DNA of 64,000 bases, from assembly GCA_016714785.1 (NCBI GenBank), contig JADKCC010000015.1, positions 62,001 to 126,000 of the forward strand, read 5' to 3'. The position numbers and the translations under genes were made by a program. Origin of the DNA: Saprospiraceae bacterium (GTDB lineage: Bacteria > Bacteroidota > Bacteroidia > Chitinophagales > Saprospiraceae). Below are positions 8,338 through 17,040 of this stretch, in pieces; the first letter of the stretch is position 1, and every line of letters begins with the position of its first letter. A model generated the notes under the pieces. It did no database searches. It had not been told where the DNA came from and saw nothing but the letters and a program-made list of their open reading frames with translations.

Positions 8338-8892
8338 TTGGAGACAACAATACTGTCATATACTGTCATTGCTTTGTCAGAGTCTGAAGCAGCAAAGTTG
8401 TTTTTCGAAAATACTAGGTCAGAGATAAGCTCGGAAGCTGAAAAAATGAAATTTGCAAACAACATAAACGACCTCGTTGTGAAGTTTGTACGATTAGATT
8501 TATTACCTGATGATACAGAAGTATTGGTAATGGAAAGGTTATATCCTATTGATTTCAGAGCATTTTAATTTGAACGAAGGCAGTAAATTTTTGAAGTTTT
8601 TGAAGTTGAATTAACACAACTTTATGCTAATGGTTTTGTACATCGAGATATACGCAGACCTTCTGATATGCCAGGATTTTCATTTGGCAATATATTTCTG
8701 ACCGACAAAGGAATATGATTGATAGATTTGGGAATATCCGCACTAAGAAGCTAAGTTGATGGCAAATTATTCAATGAGTATGTTGATCAAAAAATCAATG
8801 AATTAAAGGCTTCTGATATATTTTTACCAACCCCTAATCACTTTACACCTTTTGATAAAACAAAAATGTTCTTTCTTCCGCTGTTGTATTAA
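8338..8892 (+). pseudogene. Decayed serine/threonine-kinase-like gene
   Basis: One reading frame keeps kinase-like sequence across four in-frame stop codons (8566, 8584, 8716, 8752). The N-lobe remnant ends in VLVMERLYPIDFRAF, resembling a hinge. After two stops the C-lobe is visible as LYANGFVHRDIRRPSDMP (catalytic-loop HRD), then FGNIFLTDKGI, a stop, and LIDLGISALR, which resembles the DFG region. No frameshift is needed, so decay was by substitution. No glycine-rich loop or ATG start can be seen; the 5' end may be lost. Its 3' end overlaps the convergent HD-domain gene by about 50 bases. It is not expected to make a functional enzyme. Confidence 0.72.
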
Positions 8893-10045
8893 TATGAGTG
8901 TTTAGCTTACTATATGGCAATACTTCTCCACTTTTCATTAACATATTGATTTCACCTGCGCGTTTGTCATAAGGATAGATGATTTCTCGTTTTTCAGTAA
9001 AAAAATATTTTATATCATCATCACACATTTGGTGCAATTGCTGATAAAATGCTTTGTTTTTAAGAAATTGCGCCATAGACTCTTCTGTTTTAATTGATAC
9101 TTTTAGCAACTTCCTTTCCAATAAGTTTTCACACAAACTGGCAAATATTTTATCAGGATGATTAACCGACCTTTTGATCATCCAAAGGATGTCCATATCA
9201 TCAAGTCGTACATAATTGGTCAAAAATTCAGGGCGGTACAGATATTCTTTTTCATCACCATCTAAACTCAAAAAATAGTCTAATTCATCAGATGACGGGA
9301 TTTTAATACCTGAAATTGTCAAATATCTAGCTCTCTTTAATATGGCAATGAGCATAATTTCTGCTGAGATTACTGTCTTATGAAGATAAACTTGCCAATA
9401 CATCAATCTTCTAGCCATGAGAAATTTTTCTACTGAATAAATACCTTTTTCCTCAATCACTAGATGTTCATCAGCTACATTCATCATAGTGATAATCCGG
9501 TCATAGCCAATGATACCTTCTGCCACACCAGAAAAAAAACTATCTCTCGTAAGGTAATCCATTCTATCCACATCTATCTGACCTGATACAAGCTGGTGAA
9601 AAAATGGCCGATGGTATTTTCCTGTAAAAATTTCTAAGGCTAAAGTAAAATCTTTGTCTAATTCTACTCCTATTTTCGCCATGATCAAAAGCGAAATCTT
9701 TTCATGATGCACATCAGCCAAAGTGTGTTCCAAAGCATGGGAAAAAGGGCCATGACCGACATCGTGCAATAGTATGGCAATACAAACAGCCTCGTATTCC
9801 TTGTCAGAAATATTTATTCCTTTAGATCTAAGCGTCTCTATTGCTCTGCACATCAGATGAGTAGCTCCTAAAGCATGTTGAAAACGTGTATGCAATGCGC
9901 CAGGATATACATAATGAGATAGTGCCTGTTGCGTTATCCTACGCAAACGCTGAAAATATGGATGATCTATAATTTCATAAATTGTATCAAAAGGAAATCG
10001 GATCAATCCGTAAATTGGATCATTAAATATTTTCTTTTTGTTCAT
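8843..10045 (-). CDS. HD-domain phosphohydrolase (dGTPase/SAMHD1-like family)
   Basis: 400-residue cytoplasmic protein of the HD superfamily branch related to dGTP triphosphohydrolases and SAMHD1. The metal site is readable: H57 in HTRFQHALGATHL, the HD pair H94-D95 in LLHDVGHGPFSHALEH, and an aspartate (about D158) in GQIDVDRMDYLTRDS. The N-terminus IFNDPIYGLIRFP is typical of this subgroup. The natural substrate is unknown; nucleotide triphosphates are the family's usual ones. It is divergent from porX with only 75 bases between the starts, and a -7 box ends 5 bases before its ATG, so the transcript may be almost leaderless. Confidence 0.9.
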   Translation of the reverse strand: MNKKKIFNDPIYGLIRFPFDTIYEIIDHPYFQRLRRITQQALSHYVYPGALHTRFQHALGATHLMCRAIETLRSKGINISDKEYEAVCIAILLHDVGHGPFSHALEHTLADVHHEKISLLIMAKIGVELDKDFTLALEIFTGKYHRPFFHQLVSGQIDVDRMDYLTRDSFFSGVAEGIIGYDRIITMMNVADEHLVIEEKGIYSVEKFLMARRLMYWQVYLHKTVISAEIMLIAILKRARYLTISGIKIPSSDELDYFLSLDGDEKEYLYRPEFLTNYVRLDDMDILWMIKRSVNHPDKIFASLCENLLERKLLKVSIKTEESMAQFLKNKAFYQQLHQMCDDDIKYFFTEKREIIYPYDKRAGEINMLMKSGEVLPYSKLNTHINTTAEERTFLFYQKV

Positions 10046-10049
10046 AGGG

Positions 10050-10057
10050 CAAAAATA
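10050..10057 (-). promoter_or_regulatory. -7 box of the HD-domain gene
   Basis: Minus-strand TATTTTTG, exact TAnnTTTG match, ending five bases before ATG 10045, which implies a nearly leaderless mRNA. Confidence 0.4.
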
Positions 10058-10120
10058 ATATTAAATTCTGAACGTTATGTATGGATACAATGTTTACGAA
10101 ATAAAATAATAAGATCAAAC

Positions 10121-11680
10121 ATGAGTGATAAAATCAAAATACTTTGGGCAGACGACGAGATAGATATGTTAAAACCACAATTGTTTTTTCTTGAAAAGAA
10201 AGGCTATGAAGTCGTAACTGTAAGTAATGGCCACGATGCTTTAGACGCACTAGATGATGATTCGAGTATAGATATCGTATTTTTAGATGAGAGTATGCCT
10301 GGATTGACTGGATTAGAAACCTTGGCACGAATCAAAGCTAAGTTACCGAATATTCCTATCGTAATGATTACCAAAAATGAAGCTGAAAACATCATGGAGG
10401 AAGCAATAGGCTCGCAGATAGACGATTACCTTATCAAACCTGTCAATCCTAATCAAATATTATTGACCCTTAAAAAAATAGTTGACAACAAACGTTTGGT
10501 ATCAGAAAAAACAGCAACGGACTATCAGCAAGAGTTTCGCAATATTGCTATGGAAATCAATGGTGGCCCTGACTACAATGAATGGGTGGACATTTATAAA
10601 AAGATAATCTCATGGGAGCTTCGTCTCGATGATAGCAACAATGTACAGATGAAGGAGATACTAAATATGCAAAAAGAAGAAGCCAATAAGGAATTTTTTA
10701 AATACGTATCTAGAAAATATATAGATTGGATCAAAAAATCGGAAGGCCCTAGAAAGTCACATGAATTGCTTAAAGAAAAAGTGCTTCCACTTCTTGCTAA
10801 TGGCAAACCGACTATTATGATATTGATGGATAATCTTAGGTTTGACCAATGGAAAATTATCGAACCCATCATCACTGAACTATATCGTATCGAAGAAGAA
10901 GATTTTTTTTATTCGATTCTACCTACTGCGACGCAATACAGTAGAAATGCGATTTTTTCAGGTCTATTACCAGCTGATATACAAAAAAGATTCCCCGATT
11001 GGTGGCTCAACGACAACGAAGAAGGTGGAAAAAATCTAAAAGAAGGCGAATTGATGACCGATCAAATAAAAAGATTGGTAAAGAGAGACATCAAATCAGA
11101 ATATGTCAAAGTGACCAATGTGTTTGGTGCTCGACAATTGCAAGACAATGCGCTCAATTATGTCAATAATGACTTTACAGCTATTGTTTATAACTTTATA
11201 GACATGCTGTCACACTCCAGGACAGAGATGGAAGTACTCAAAGAATTGGCAGGCGATGAAAAAGCATATAGATCATTGACCAAATCCTGGTTTTTGAACT
11301 CTCAATTATGGGCTACCTTACAAAAACTGGCCGAGCGAGATATACAGCTCGTGATCACTACTGATCATGGCACCATCCGTGTACAAAATTCATCAAAAGT
11401 GATAGGAGATAGAGAGACCACAACCAATCTACGGTACAAAGTAGGTCGCAATCTACAATATGATCGAAAAGATGTTTTTGAAGTAAAAAACCCATCAGAA
11501 GTGGGCCTTCCTACACCCAATATGAGTAGTTCATTTATATTTGCCAAAGAAGACTTGTTCTTTTTGTATCCTAATAATTATACCTATTACCACAATTTTT
11601 TTAAAGATACTTTCCAGCATGGAGGTATATCTATGGAAGAGATGATCTGCCCCATAGTGAGACTAGTACCTAAAAGATAA
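10121..11680 (+). CDS. porX: PorX, response regulator with PglZ domain, controller of type IX secretion
   Basis: 519 residues. Residues 1-120 are a CheY-like receiver: acidic D11/D12, phospho-acceptor D56 in VFLDESMPGLTGLE, K106 in DYLIKPVNP. The C-terminal part from about residue 215 is a PglZ/alkaline-phosphatase-like domain with metal-site motifs MILMDNLRFDQW (D237), ILPTATQYSR (T269/T271) and VITTDHGT. This architecture is diagnostic of PorX, which in Porphyromonas and Flavobacterium controls T9SS gene expression with PorY and SigP and whose PglZ domain is a zinc phosphodiesterase acting on oligonucleotides. The frame is open upstream to 9929, inside the divergent HD gene; I choose ATG 10121 because the receiver domain starts there. 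No PorY kinase gene is adjacent. Confidence 0.93.
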   Translation: MSDKIKILWADDEIDMLKPQLFFLEKKGYEVVTVSNGHDALDALDDDSSIDIVFLDESMPGLTGLETLARIKAKLPNIPIVMITKNEAENIMEEAIGSQIDDYLIKPVNPNQILLTLKKIVDNKRLVSEKTATDYQQEFRNIAMEINGGPDYNEWVDIYKKIISWELRLDDSNNVQMKEILNMQKEEANKEFFKYVSRKYIDWIKKSEGPRKSHELLKEKVLPLLANGKPTIMILMDNLRFDQWKIIEPIITELYRIEEEDFFYSILPTATQYSRNAIFSGLLPADIQKRFPDWWLNDNEEGGKNLKEGELMTDQIKRLVKRDIKSEYVKVTNVFGARQLQDNALNYVNNDFTAIVYNFIDMLSHSRTEMEVLKELAGDEKAYRSLTKSWFLNSQLWATLQKLAERDIQLVITTDHGTIRVQNSSKVIGDRETTTNLRYKVGRNLQYDRKDVFEVKNPSEVGLPTPNMSSSFIFAKEDLFFLYPNNYTYYHNFFKDTFQHGGISMEEMICPIVRLVPKR

Positions 11681-12084
11681 GGAGTGACAGCTGAATGAAC
11701 GTTCTTAGATAAACTATTTAGGTCTAACACCAGTGTGGTGAAATATTTGTAACCATGGACACATATCAGCGGTAATAATGTAAAACTATTGCTATTTTCG
11801 CGCTATTTTTGTCTGTAAGATGAAAAAATCGTGATAAAATTGTAATAGAAATACATACACCTGAATAGTTACGTTTTTTGAATATAAATAACATATTATT
11901 CATTCCCTTATGCACATATTTGCTACCTAAATATTATTCAAAAAAATCTACCAAATCTTCTCATTCTTCGAAAAATTAAGACTAATTTTGTACCAACACA
12001 TGTTTTATTACAAATCGAAAAGTTCAAACAAAAATAATTATTAAAAACTTCTAGTATTACATAAAATCATTGAAGGGTTGTCCC

Positions 12085-12157
12085 GACCTTAGCCTGACCT
12101 TGTCTCGACCTTGGCCCGTGGTTGTGACGAAGATACTAAATAGATACTCCATGGGCC
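12085..12157. repeat. Structured intergenic block: three 11-base-phased GACCTT repeats and an inverted repeat
   Basis: The 11681-12388 gap is AT-rich except here. GACCTT occurs at 12085, 12096 and 12107, exactly 11 bases apart (one helical turn). It is followed by an inverted repeat GGCCCGTGG (12113-12121) / CCATGGGCC (12149-12157), one mismatch, whose loop carries AGATACT twice (12131, 12142). It may be an operator, a small structured RNA or the relic of an element; nothing in the sequence decides. The rest of the gap shows no gene. Confidence 0.45.
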
Positions 12158-12356
12158 GTCCCACAACACTCCTATGACAATACGTATATACCTTGACTAA
12201 GACACTACAGTTATCTATATATTTTAAATTTTCTACAAATCCAAAATCTATAATACACTCGTAGTGTGTATAGATAAAATGGTTCATTTTTTAAAATAGG
12301 CCATAAGTTACCCACATGAAAATTATATAATATATACAAGTTATCTTGCATTTGTT

Positions 12357-12364
12357 TAGATTTG
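12357..12364 (+). promoter_or_regulatory. -7 box of the MFS transporter gene
   Basis: TAGATTTG, exact TAnnTTTG match, 24 bases before ATG 12389. It includes the TTG at 12362 that opens the longest frame, arguing against that TTG as a start. No -33 TTTG at the right distance. Confidence 0.4.
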
Positions 12365-12388
12365 TATCCTAATATTAAAATCATTCGT

Positions 12389-13612
12389 ATGCACACAGGT
12401 ATCAGATTGTCATTGTATATCAATTATTTTGTTTTTGCTATTCTACTCAATAGTGTAGGTATCGTGATACTTAAATCCCAAAATGTATATGGCATCGACG
12501 AAATTCAAGCTAGTACATTGGAATTGTTTAAAGATTTGCCCATAGCTATTGTATCTTTTTTGATTGCTTCTTTTTTACCCCGGATTGGCTATAAAAAATC
12601 AATGTTAGCAGCATTGGTGATCGTAAGTATCGCCTGTATAGGTATGTATTTTGGCAATTCTTTTTGGGCCGCTAAGTTGCTGTTTGCCTCTGTAGGTGTA
12701 TCTTTTGCACTGATCAAAGTATCGGTGTATAGCGTGATAGGCTTAGTAACTGGAAGCAAGAAAGAGCACAATAGCTTGATGAGCTACATAGAAGGCGTCT
12801 TCATGTTTGGCATAGCACTAGCTTACTTTTTATTTCCAGCATTTAATGATGAATCAAAACCAGATAGTTGGCTCAATGTATATCCATTATTGGCATTGAT
12901 GAGTATGGTTTCCTTTGGTATACTGTATCGGGTGGACTTTGATGAAGGTCATGAAATACATGGTGCTGACTTGGGTGATGATATCAAACAAATGTTGGCC
13001 TTGATGACAAAATTATTAGTAATTGTATTTGTGTTTTCGGCTTTTCTTTTTGTCATGATCGAACAAGGTATTATGACATGGCTTCCTACTTTCAATGATC
13101 GCGTCCTTCGACTCCCTGAAAATATCAGTATCATGATGGCAAGCATATTGGCTATAAGTCTTGGTATAGGTCGGATACTTGCAGGACAGCTTACTAAAAA
13201 ATTCACTTGGCTTCAGGTCTTGTCTGCCTGTCTATTGGTGGCGATGGCTATGGTGGTTTTTGTATTGCCTAAGACTGTATCGGCTTCAGTGGCAGATATA
13301 AAGGTATTCAGTGATATACCGTGGATAGGTTTTGCATTTCCGATGGTTGGTTTATTTATAGCCCCTATCTATCCTTTGTTAAATTCTGTTGTACTATCAT
13401 CTCTACCCATCAAATTGCATAGCCCGATGACGGGATTGATAGTCATATTTTCTGCTTTAGGAGGTACATTGGGCTCAAGACTTATAGGTTGGTTATTTAA
13501 AAACATGGGAGCTGATCAGGCTTTTTATTATACATTGATACCTATGGGTCTATTGTTTTTGTGTCTATTTGCTCTAAAGAAGCTTACCGATATCAAAACT
13601 TCCACCACTTAA
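12389..13612 (+). CDS. Major facilitator superfamily transporter
   Basis: About 407 residues with twelve hydrophobic segments in two halves separated by a charged central loop (RVDFDEGHEIHGADLGDD, near residue 210). The loop between helices 2 and 3 has R-I-G-Y-K-K-S, a degenerate form of the MFS signature G-x-x-x-D-R-x-G-R-K. The serine/glutamate-containing helix SLMSYIEGVFMFGIALAYFLFP recalls the FucP/TsgA-like branch, but the substrate cannot be assigned. Start: the longest frame begins at TTG 12362 within a -7 box, so ATG 12389 (MHTGIRLSLYINYFV) is preferred. It converges with the copper ATPase gene with 25 bases between stops and no terminator. Confidence 0.87.
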   Translation: MHTGIRLSLYINYFVFAILLNSVGIVILKSQNVYGIDEIQASTLELFKDLPIAIVSFLIASFLPRIGYKKSMLAALVIVSIACIGMYFGNSFWAAKLLFASVGVSFALIKVSVYSVIGLVTGSKKEHNSLMSYIEGVFMFGIALAYFLFPAFNDESKPDSWLNVYPLLALMSMVSFGILYRVDFDEGHEIHGADLGDDIKQMLALMTKLLVIVFVFSAFLFVMIEQGIMTWLPTFNDRVLRLPENISIMMASILAISLGIGRILAGQLTKKFTWLQVLSACLLVAMAMVVFVLPKTVSASVADIKVFSDIPWIGFAFPMVGLFIAPIYPLLNSVVLSSLPIKLHSPMTGLIVIFSALGGTLGSRLIGWLFKNMGADQAFYYTLIPMGLLFLCLFALKKLTDIKTSTT

Positions 13613-13637
13613 GGAGAATATTTAAGAATCCTTATGG

Positions 13638-16034
13638 CTAATTTGAAAATTTTCTAAAACTTAGCGTACTTGCCAATAATCCATATATCATCACTGAAAT
13701 AGAACTCACTGGCATAATTATAGCTGCTATAACTGGAGCCAACTCACCTCTCACAGCAAAGTAAAGGCCTACAACATTGTATAAAAATGCCATAACAAAA
13801 GCACCTAGTATAATGTATCTAGCCTGTTTAAGGTAGGTAAGATAGCCTAACAACTGTTCGAAAGATTTAGCACCCAAAATGGCATCGCATGCTGGTGTGA
13901 AGTTATTGGAATCTTCAGATATTACGATACCTACATCACTTTGCATCAAGGCACCTGCGTCATTGAGTCCATCGCCAATCATAAGGACTTTGTGACCAGC
14001 TTCTTGTCTTGTCTTGATGTAGTTGAGTTTGTCCATAGGAGTTTGGTTGAAAATCATCGCTGCTTGTGCTGGAAAAAAAGATTTCAACCTTTCTTCTTCT
14101 TTGTCATTGTCTCCGGACAAGATGCTTATAGTATAGTTTTTGCCTAGGGTATCTACGAGCTCTTTGATACCTTCACGTAGTTTGTGCTCTATGCTAAAAG
14201 ATGCTACTATTTTATTGTTGATTGAGACGAAAACACCTTTATTTTGATGGTTTTCAGTACCATTAATAAATAACGAAGATCCGATTTTTATAGTATCATC
14301 GCCAATTTTAGCTTCGATACCTTTGCCAGTGGTTTCAATAAAGTTATCCACATCTTGTGTATAATCACTGTCTGCCAAGGCTGTGAAAATCGCTTTGCTA
14401 AGAGGATGATTGGATTGAAAAACGACACTTTTTATCAAGTATAACTCATGGTCGCTTATCGTTTGATTTTGGAGTGTAGCTATGATGTTTTTGTGGTCAG
14501 TTATGGTTCCAGTTTTGTCAAAAATGATTTCATCTACTTGCTGTATTCGGTCTATGACTTGTACATTTTTGAGATAGAAATATTTTTTACCCAAAATCCT
14601 TAGGATATTTCCATAACTAAAAGGTATTGCCAAAGCTAAAGCACATGGACATGCGACTATCAACACAGCTGTAAACGCATTGAATGCCAATGACTTATCA
14701 AATACCAACCAATAAATCAAAGTCAGTACAGCTATACTCATGATTGTTATCGTAAAATACTTGCCTATCTGACTGATGAGTGTTTGGGTCTTAGATTCCT
14801 TATCTATACTGAATGAATCCTCATCCCACAGTTTTGTGAGATAAGATTGATCCACCTTTTTGAGCAGCTGTATCTGTATGTTGCTACCTATATTTTTACC
14901 ACCTGCGAATAGTTTTTCTCCTATTTTTTTCTTCAGTAAATCCGACTCTCCTGTGACGAAACTATAGTCTATCGACGCATCACCTTTAAGCAAAAGCGCA
15001 TCACCTGGTATGATTTCTTCATTTTTGACCAATAAAATATCACCTGATTCCAGTTTGTCCAGACTCTTGGACTGCCAACCATTATCAGTTTTTGTGGTGG
15101 CCGATATTGGGAAGTAAGACTTGTAATTCCTGTCAAAAGCAATAGAATAAAAAGTATAATGTTGGAACCATTTGCCGATGAGCAAAAAGAAAATAAAACC
15201 TGCCAAACTGTCCAAATATCCTTCGCCAGTTGCTGATACTATTTCATATACACTTCTGAAAAACAAGGTCAGCATACCCACAGCTATGGGTATATCAATG
15301 TTTATTTGTTTCATTTTGATGGTCCAATAGGCAGACCTTAGGTAGTCAAAACCACTATATAAAATCACTGGCAAAACCAAAAGTATATTAAGGTAGCCTA
15401 TATAAAATTTGACTGATGCTTGTTCAAAACCTAGGTATTCTGGAAAACTCAGCAACATGATATTGCCAAATGAAAAACCTGCTAAGCCCAATTTATAATA
15501 GAGTGTTCTATCTTGCCCTGAGTTTTTAGCATTTGTGAGTTTTTGGAGATTAAGCTCTGGCGGATAACCAATGCTTGCCAACAATTCCACCACCTTTCTG
15601 AGTGTGATGTTTTGTGGATTATAGCTTATGGTGGCTGTTTTGCCTAAGAAATTTACGCGAGAACCTAAAATGCCAGGGTTGAGTTTACTTAGATTTTCGA
15701 GTAGCCAAATACATGATGCACAATGTATCTGTGGCAAAGTAAAACTTATTTTGGCTAAATTCTCTTCTCTAAATTCCAGAATATTGTTAATTACATCTTC
15801 ATCATCAAGAAAATTATAGTTTTTATTGAGCACAGATTTTTGGCTGATGCCAGGGTTCGTATCGAAATTGTAGTAATCACCGAGTCCATTATCTTTTAGT
15901 ACTGTGTACACTATTTGGCATCCATTGCAGCAAAAATCCTTATCTTCAAATATTGGGTGATCTTCAGGGCATTCGTCGCCACAATGTGTACATTTGAGTC
16001 CTTGCATGTTTTCAGGTGTCCTAAGTTTAAACAT
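13638..16034 (-). CDS. ccoI: Heavy-metal P1B-type ATPase of the CcoI/FixI type (copper export for cbb3 oxidase)
   Basis: 798 residues. The N-terminus has a cysteine-rich cap (C15-x2-C18, C22, C35-C36-x2-C39) typical of FixI/CcoI proteins, then an HMA-like metal domain with C105-x2-C108 (HCASCIWLLENL). The P-type core follows: TGES 361-364, transmembrane CPC 462-464 (VACPCALALAIP), phosphorylated D506 in DKTGT, and GDGLNDAGAL near 690. CPC with this cap indicates Cu+ transport to the periplasm for heme-copper oxidase assembly; that role is family knowledge. The usual neighbours (ccoN, ccoO, ccoS) are absent within the window, which is somewhat unusual, so a general copper-export role remains possible. 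Confidence 0.9.
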   Translation of the reverse strand: MFKLRTPENMQGLKCTHCGDECPEDHPIFEDKDFCCNGCQIVYTVLKDNGLGDYYNFDTNPGISQKSVLNKNYNFLDDEDVINNILEFREENLAKISFTLPQIHCASCIWLLENLSKLNPGILGSRVNFLGKTATISYNPQNITLRKVVELLASIGYPPELNLQKLTNAKNSGQDRTLYYKLGLAGFSFGNIMLLSFPEYLGFEQASVKFYIGYLNILLVLPVILYSGFDYLRSAYWTIKMKQINIDIPIAVGMLTLFFRSVYEIVSATGEGYLDSLAGFIFFLLIGKWFQHYTFYSIAFDRNYKSYFPISATTKTDNGWQSKSLDKLESGDILLVKNEEIIPGDALLLKGDASIDYSFVTGESDLLKKKIGEKLFAGGKNIGSNIQIQLLKKVDQSYLTKLWDEDSFSIDKESKTQTLISQIGKYFTITIMSIAVLTLIYWLVFDKSLAFNAFTAVLIVACPCALALAIPFSYGNILRILGKKYFYLKNVQVIDRIQQVDEIIFDKTGTITDHKNIIATLQNQTISDHELYLIKSVVFQSNHPLSKAIFTALADSDYTQDVDNFIETTGKGIEAKIGDDTIKIGSSLFINGTENHQNKGVFVSINNKIVASFSIEHKLREGIKELVDTLGKNYTISILSGDNDKEEERLKSFFPAQAAMIFNQTPMDKLNYIKTRQEAGHKVLMIGDGLNDAGALMQSDVGIVISEDSNNFTPACDAILGAKSFEQLLGYLTYLKQARYIILGAFVMAFLYNVVGLYFAVRGELAPVIAAIIMPVSSISVMIYGLLASTLSFRKFSN

Positions 16035-16061
16035 CGGTTACCATTGATTGTTTTGATTGCG

Positions 16062-16090
16062 CAAAATTAAAGGTTGTCAATGCCCACAAA
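16062..16090 (-). promoter_or_regulatory. Predicted promoter of the copper ATPase gene
   Basis: Minus-strand -7 box TAATTTTG (16062-16069) with a -33 TTTG (16087-16090), spacer 17. ATG 16034 is 28 bases downstream. Confidence 0.55.
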
Positions 16091-16123
16091 AGTGACCTTG
16101 GTTATACTTTATGATGACAAAGA

Positions 16124-17023
16124 TCACCTTCTTTGTCCAAAGCTGATCAAGACACCACAAAGAATAATTAGACCTATTCCTCCAAAAGAATAGACATCTG
16201 GCAAACCATCACCCAAGATAACTCCGAACAAAATGGAAAACACAATATTGCTATAACCTACAGCAGCTATGACACCTGTCTTTTGATATGAAAAGGCTTT
16301 GGTAAGAAATAACTGGCCGATAAGCGCTGCTACACCCAATAATACAATTACTGGTATGTGAGAATATTTAATAGGATCAACCGTATTTATCAAAAAATCC
16401 AGACTTTGGACCTGCATACACTCACCAAGCCCGAGTGATATAATAGGCAAAATGATACCAGACAACATAAAAGATAATATGATAGATCGCTGATCATATA
16501 TCGCACTCAAACCTCTGATGCTTAGGTAGGCCAAACCTGTCATCACAGCATTAGAAACTCCTATTAGATGGTTTCTCAACAATAGGGATGATGTGTCGGC
16601 AGAAGGTATAAATATCAAAAATATTCCTACAAAACCAATTATTACAGCCGCCCACTCTTTGATTTTCAATCGCTCACCAAACCACCATGCAGCCATGATG
16701 GATAAAAATATAGGATAAGACTGTTGATAAGTAATGGATATGGCCAAACCAATTTTGGAGATACCGTAGAAAAATGTATAAAGTGCTAATGTGCCTATAA
16801 ATCCCCTAAATATCAATAGACCAAGTTTTCCACCTGTTTGTACGATAGGCTTACGATATACAGACCAAAAGATAAATCCTACACCTATCACATTTCTAAA
16901 AAGCACCAATTGGATAGGATTGATATCATTGCGCAAATATCTAGCACATGCACCTGTTAATGCAAAACTAAAAGATGCCACTAACATGTACCAAAGTCCT
17001 TTTCTTAAGGCAACTTCTTTCAT
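16124..17023 (-). CDS. EamA/DMT-family transporter
   Basis: 299 residues with ten predicted membrane helices arranged as two EamA repeats of about 140 residues, the standard drug/metabolite transporter plan. Second-repeat and first-repeat motifs such as FRGFIGTLALYTFFYGI and SITYQQSYPIFLSIMAAWWFGERL are typical, including the P-I-F/W-x-x-x-x-x-x-x-x-x-E-R pattern near the repeat end. Substrate unknown; relatives export amino acids, purines or other metabolites. Its start lies 17 bases after the stop of the secreted metalloprotease on the same strand and no -7 box is seen between them, so co-transcription is likely though no functional link is obvious. Confidence 0.88.
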   Translation of the reverse strand: MKEVALRKGLWYMLVASFSFALTGACARYLRNDINPIQLVLFRNVIGVGFIFWSVYRKPIVQTGGKLGLLIFRGFIGTLALYTFFYGISKIGLAISITYQQSYPIFLSIMAAWWFGERLKIKEWAAVIIGFVGIFLIFIPSADTSSLLLRNHLIGVSNAVMTGLAYLSIRGLSAIYDQRSIILSFMLSGIILPIISLGLGECMQVQSLDFLINTVDPIKYSHIPVIVLLGVAALIGQLFLTKAFSYQKTGVIAAVGYSNIVFSILFGVILGDGLPDVYSFGGIGLIILCGVLISFGQRR

Positions 17024-17040
17024 TGTATCTTATTCCAATC

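Noticed and set aside
8566..8754. Stop-codon reassignment as an explanation for the interrupted kinase frame
   Set aside because: Both TAA and TGA are involved and every other gene in the window uses standard stops, so a pseudogene is far simpler.
9929..10120. N-terminal extension of PorX
   Set aside because: It would lie inside the divergent HD gene and precede the start of the conserved receiver domain; ATG 10121 gives the family's length.
12057..12287. Minus-strand frames across the phased-repeat block
   Set aside because: Low-quality codon use, no promoter box or start context; the structured DNA explains the open frame better.
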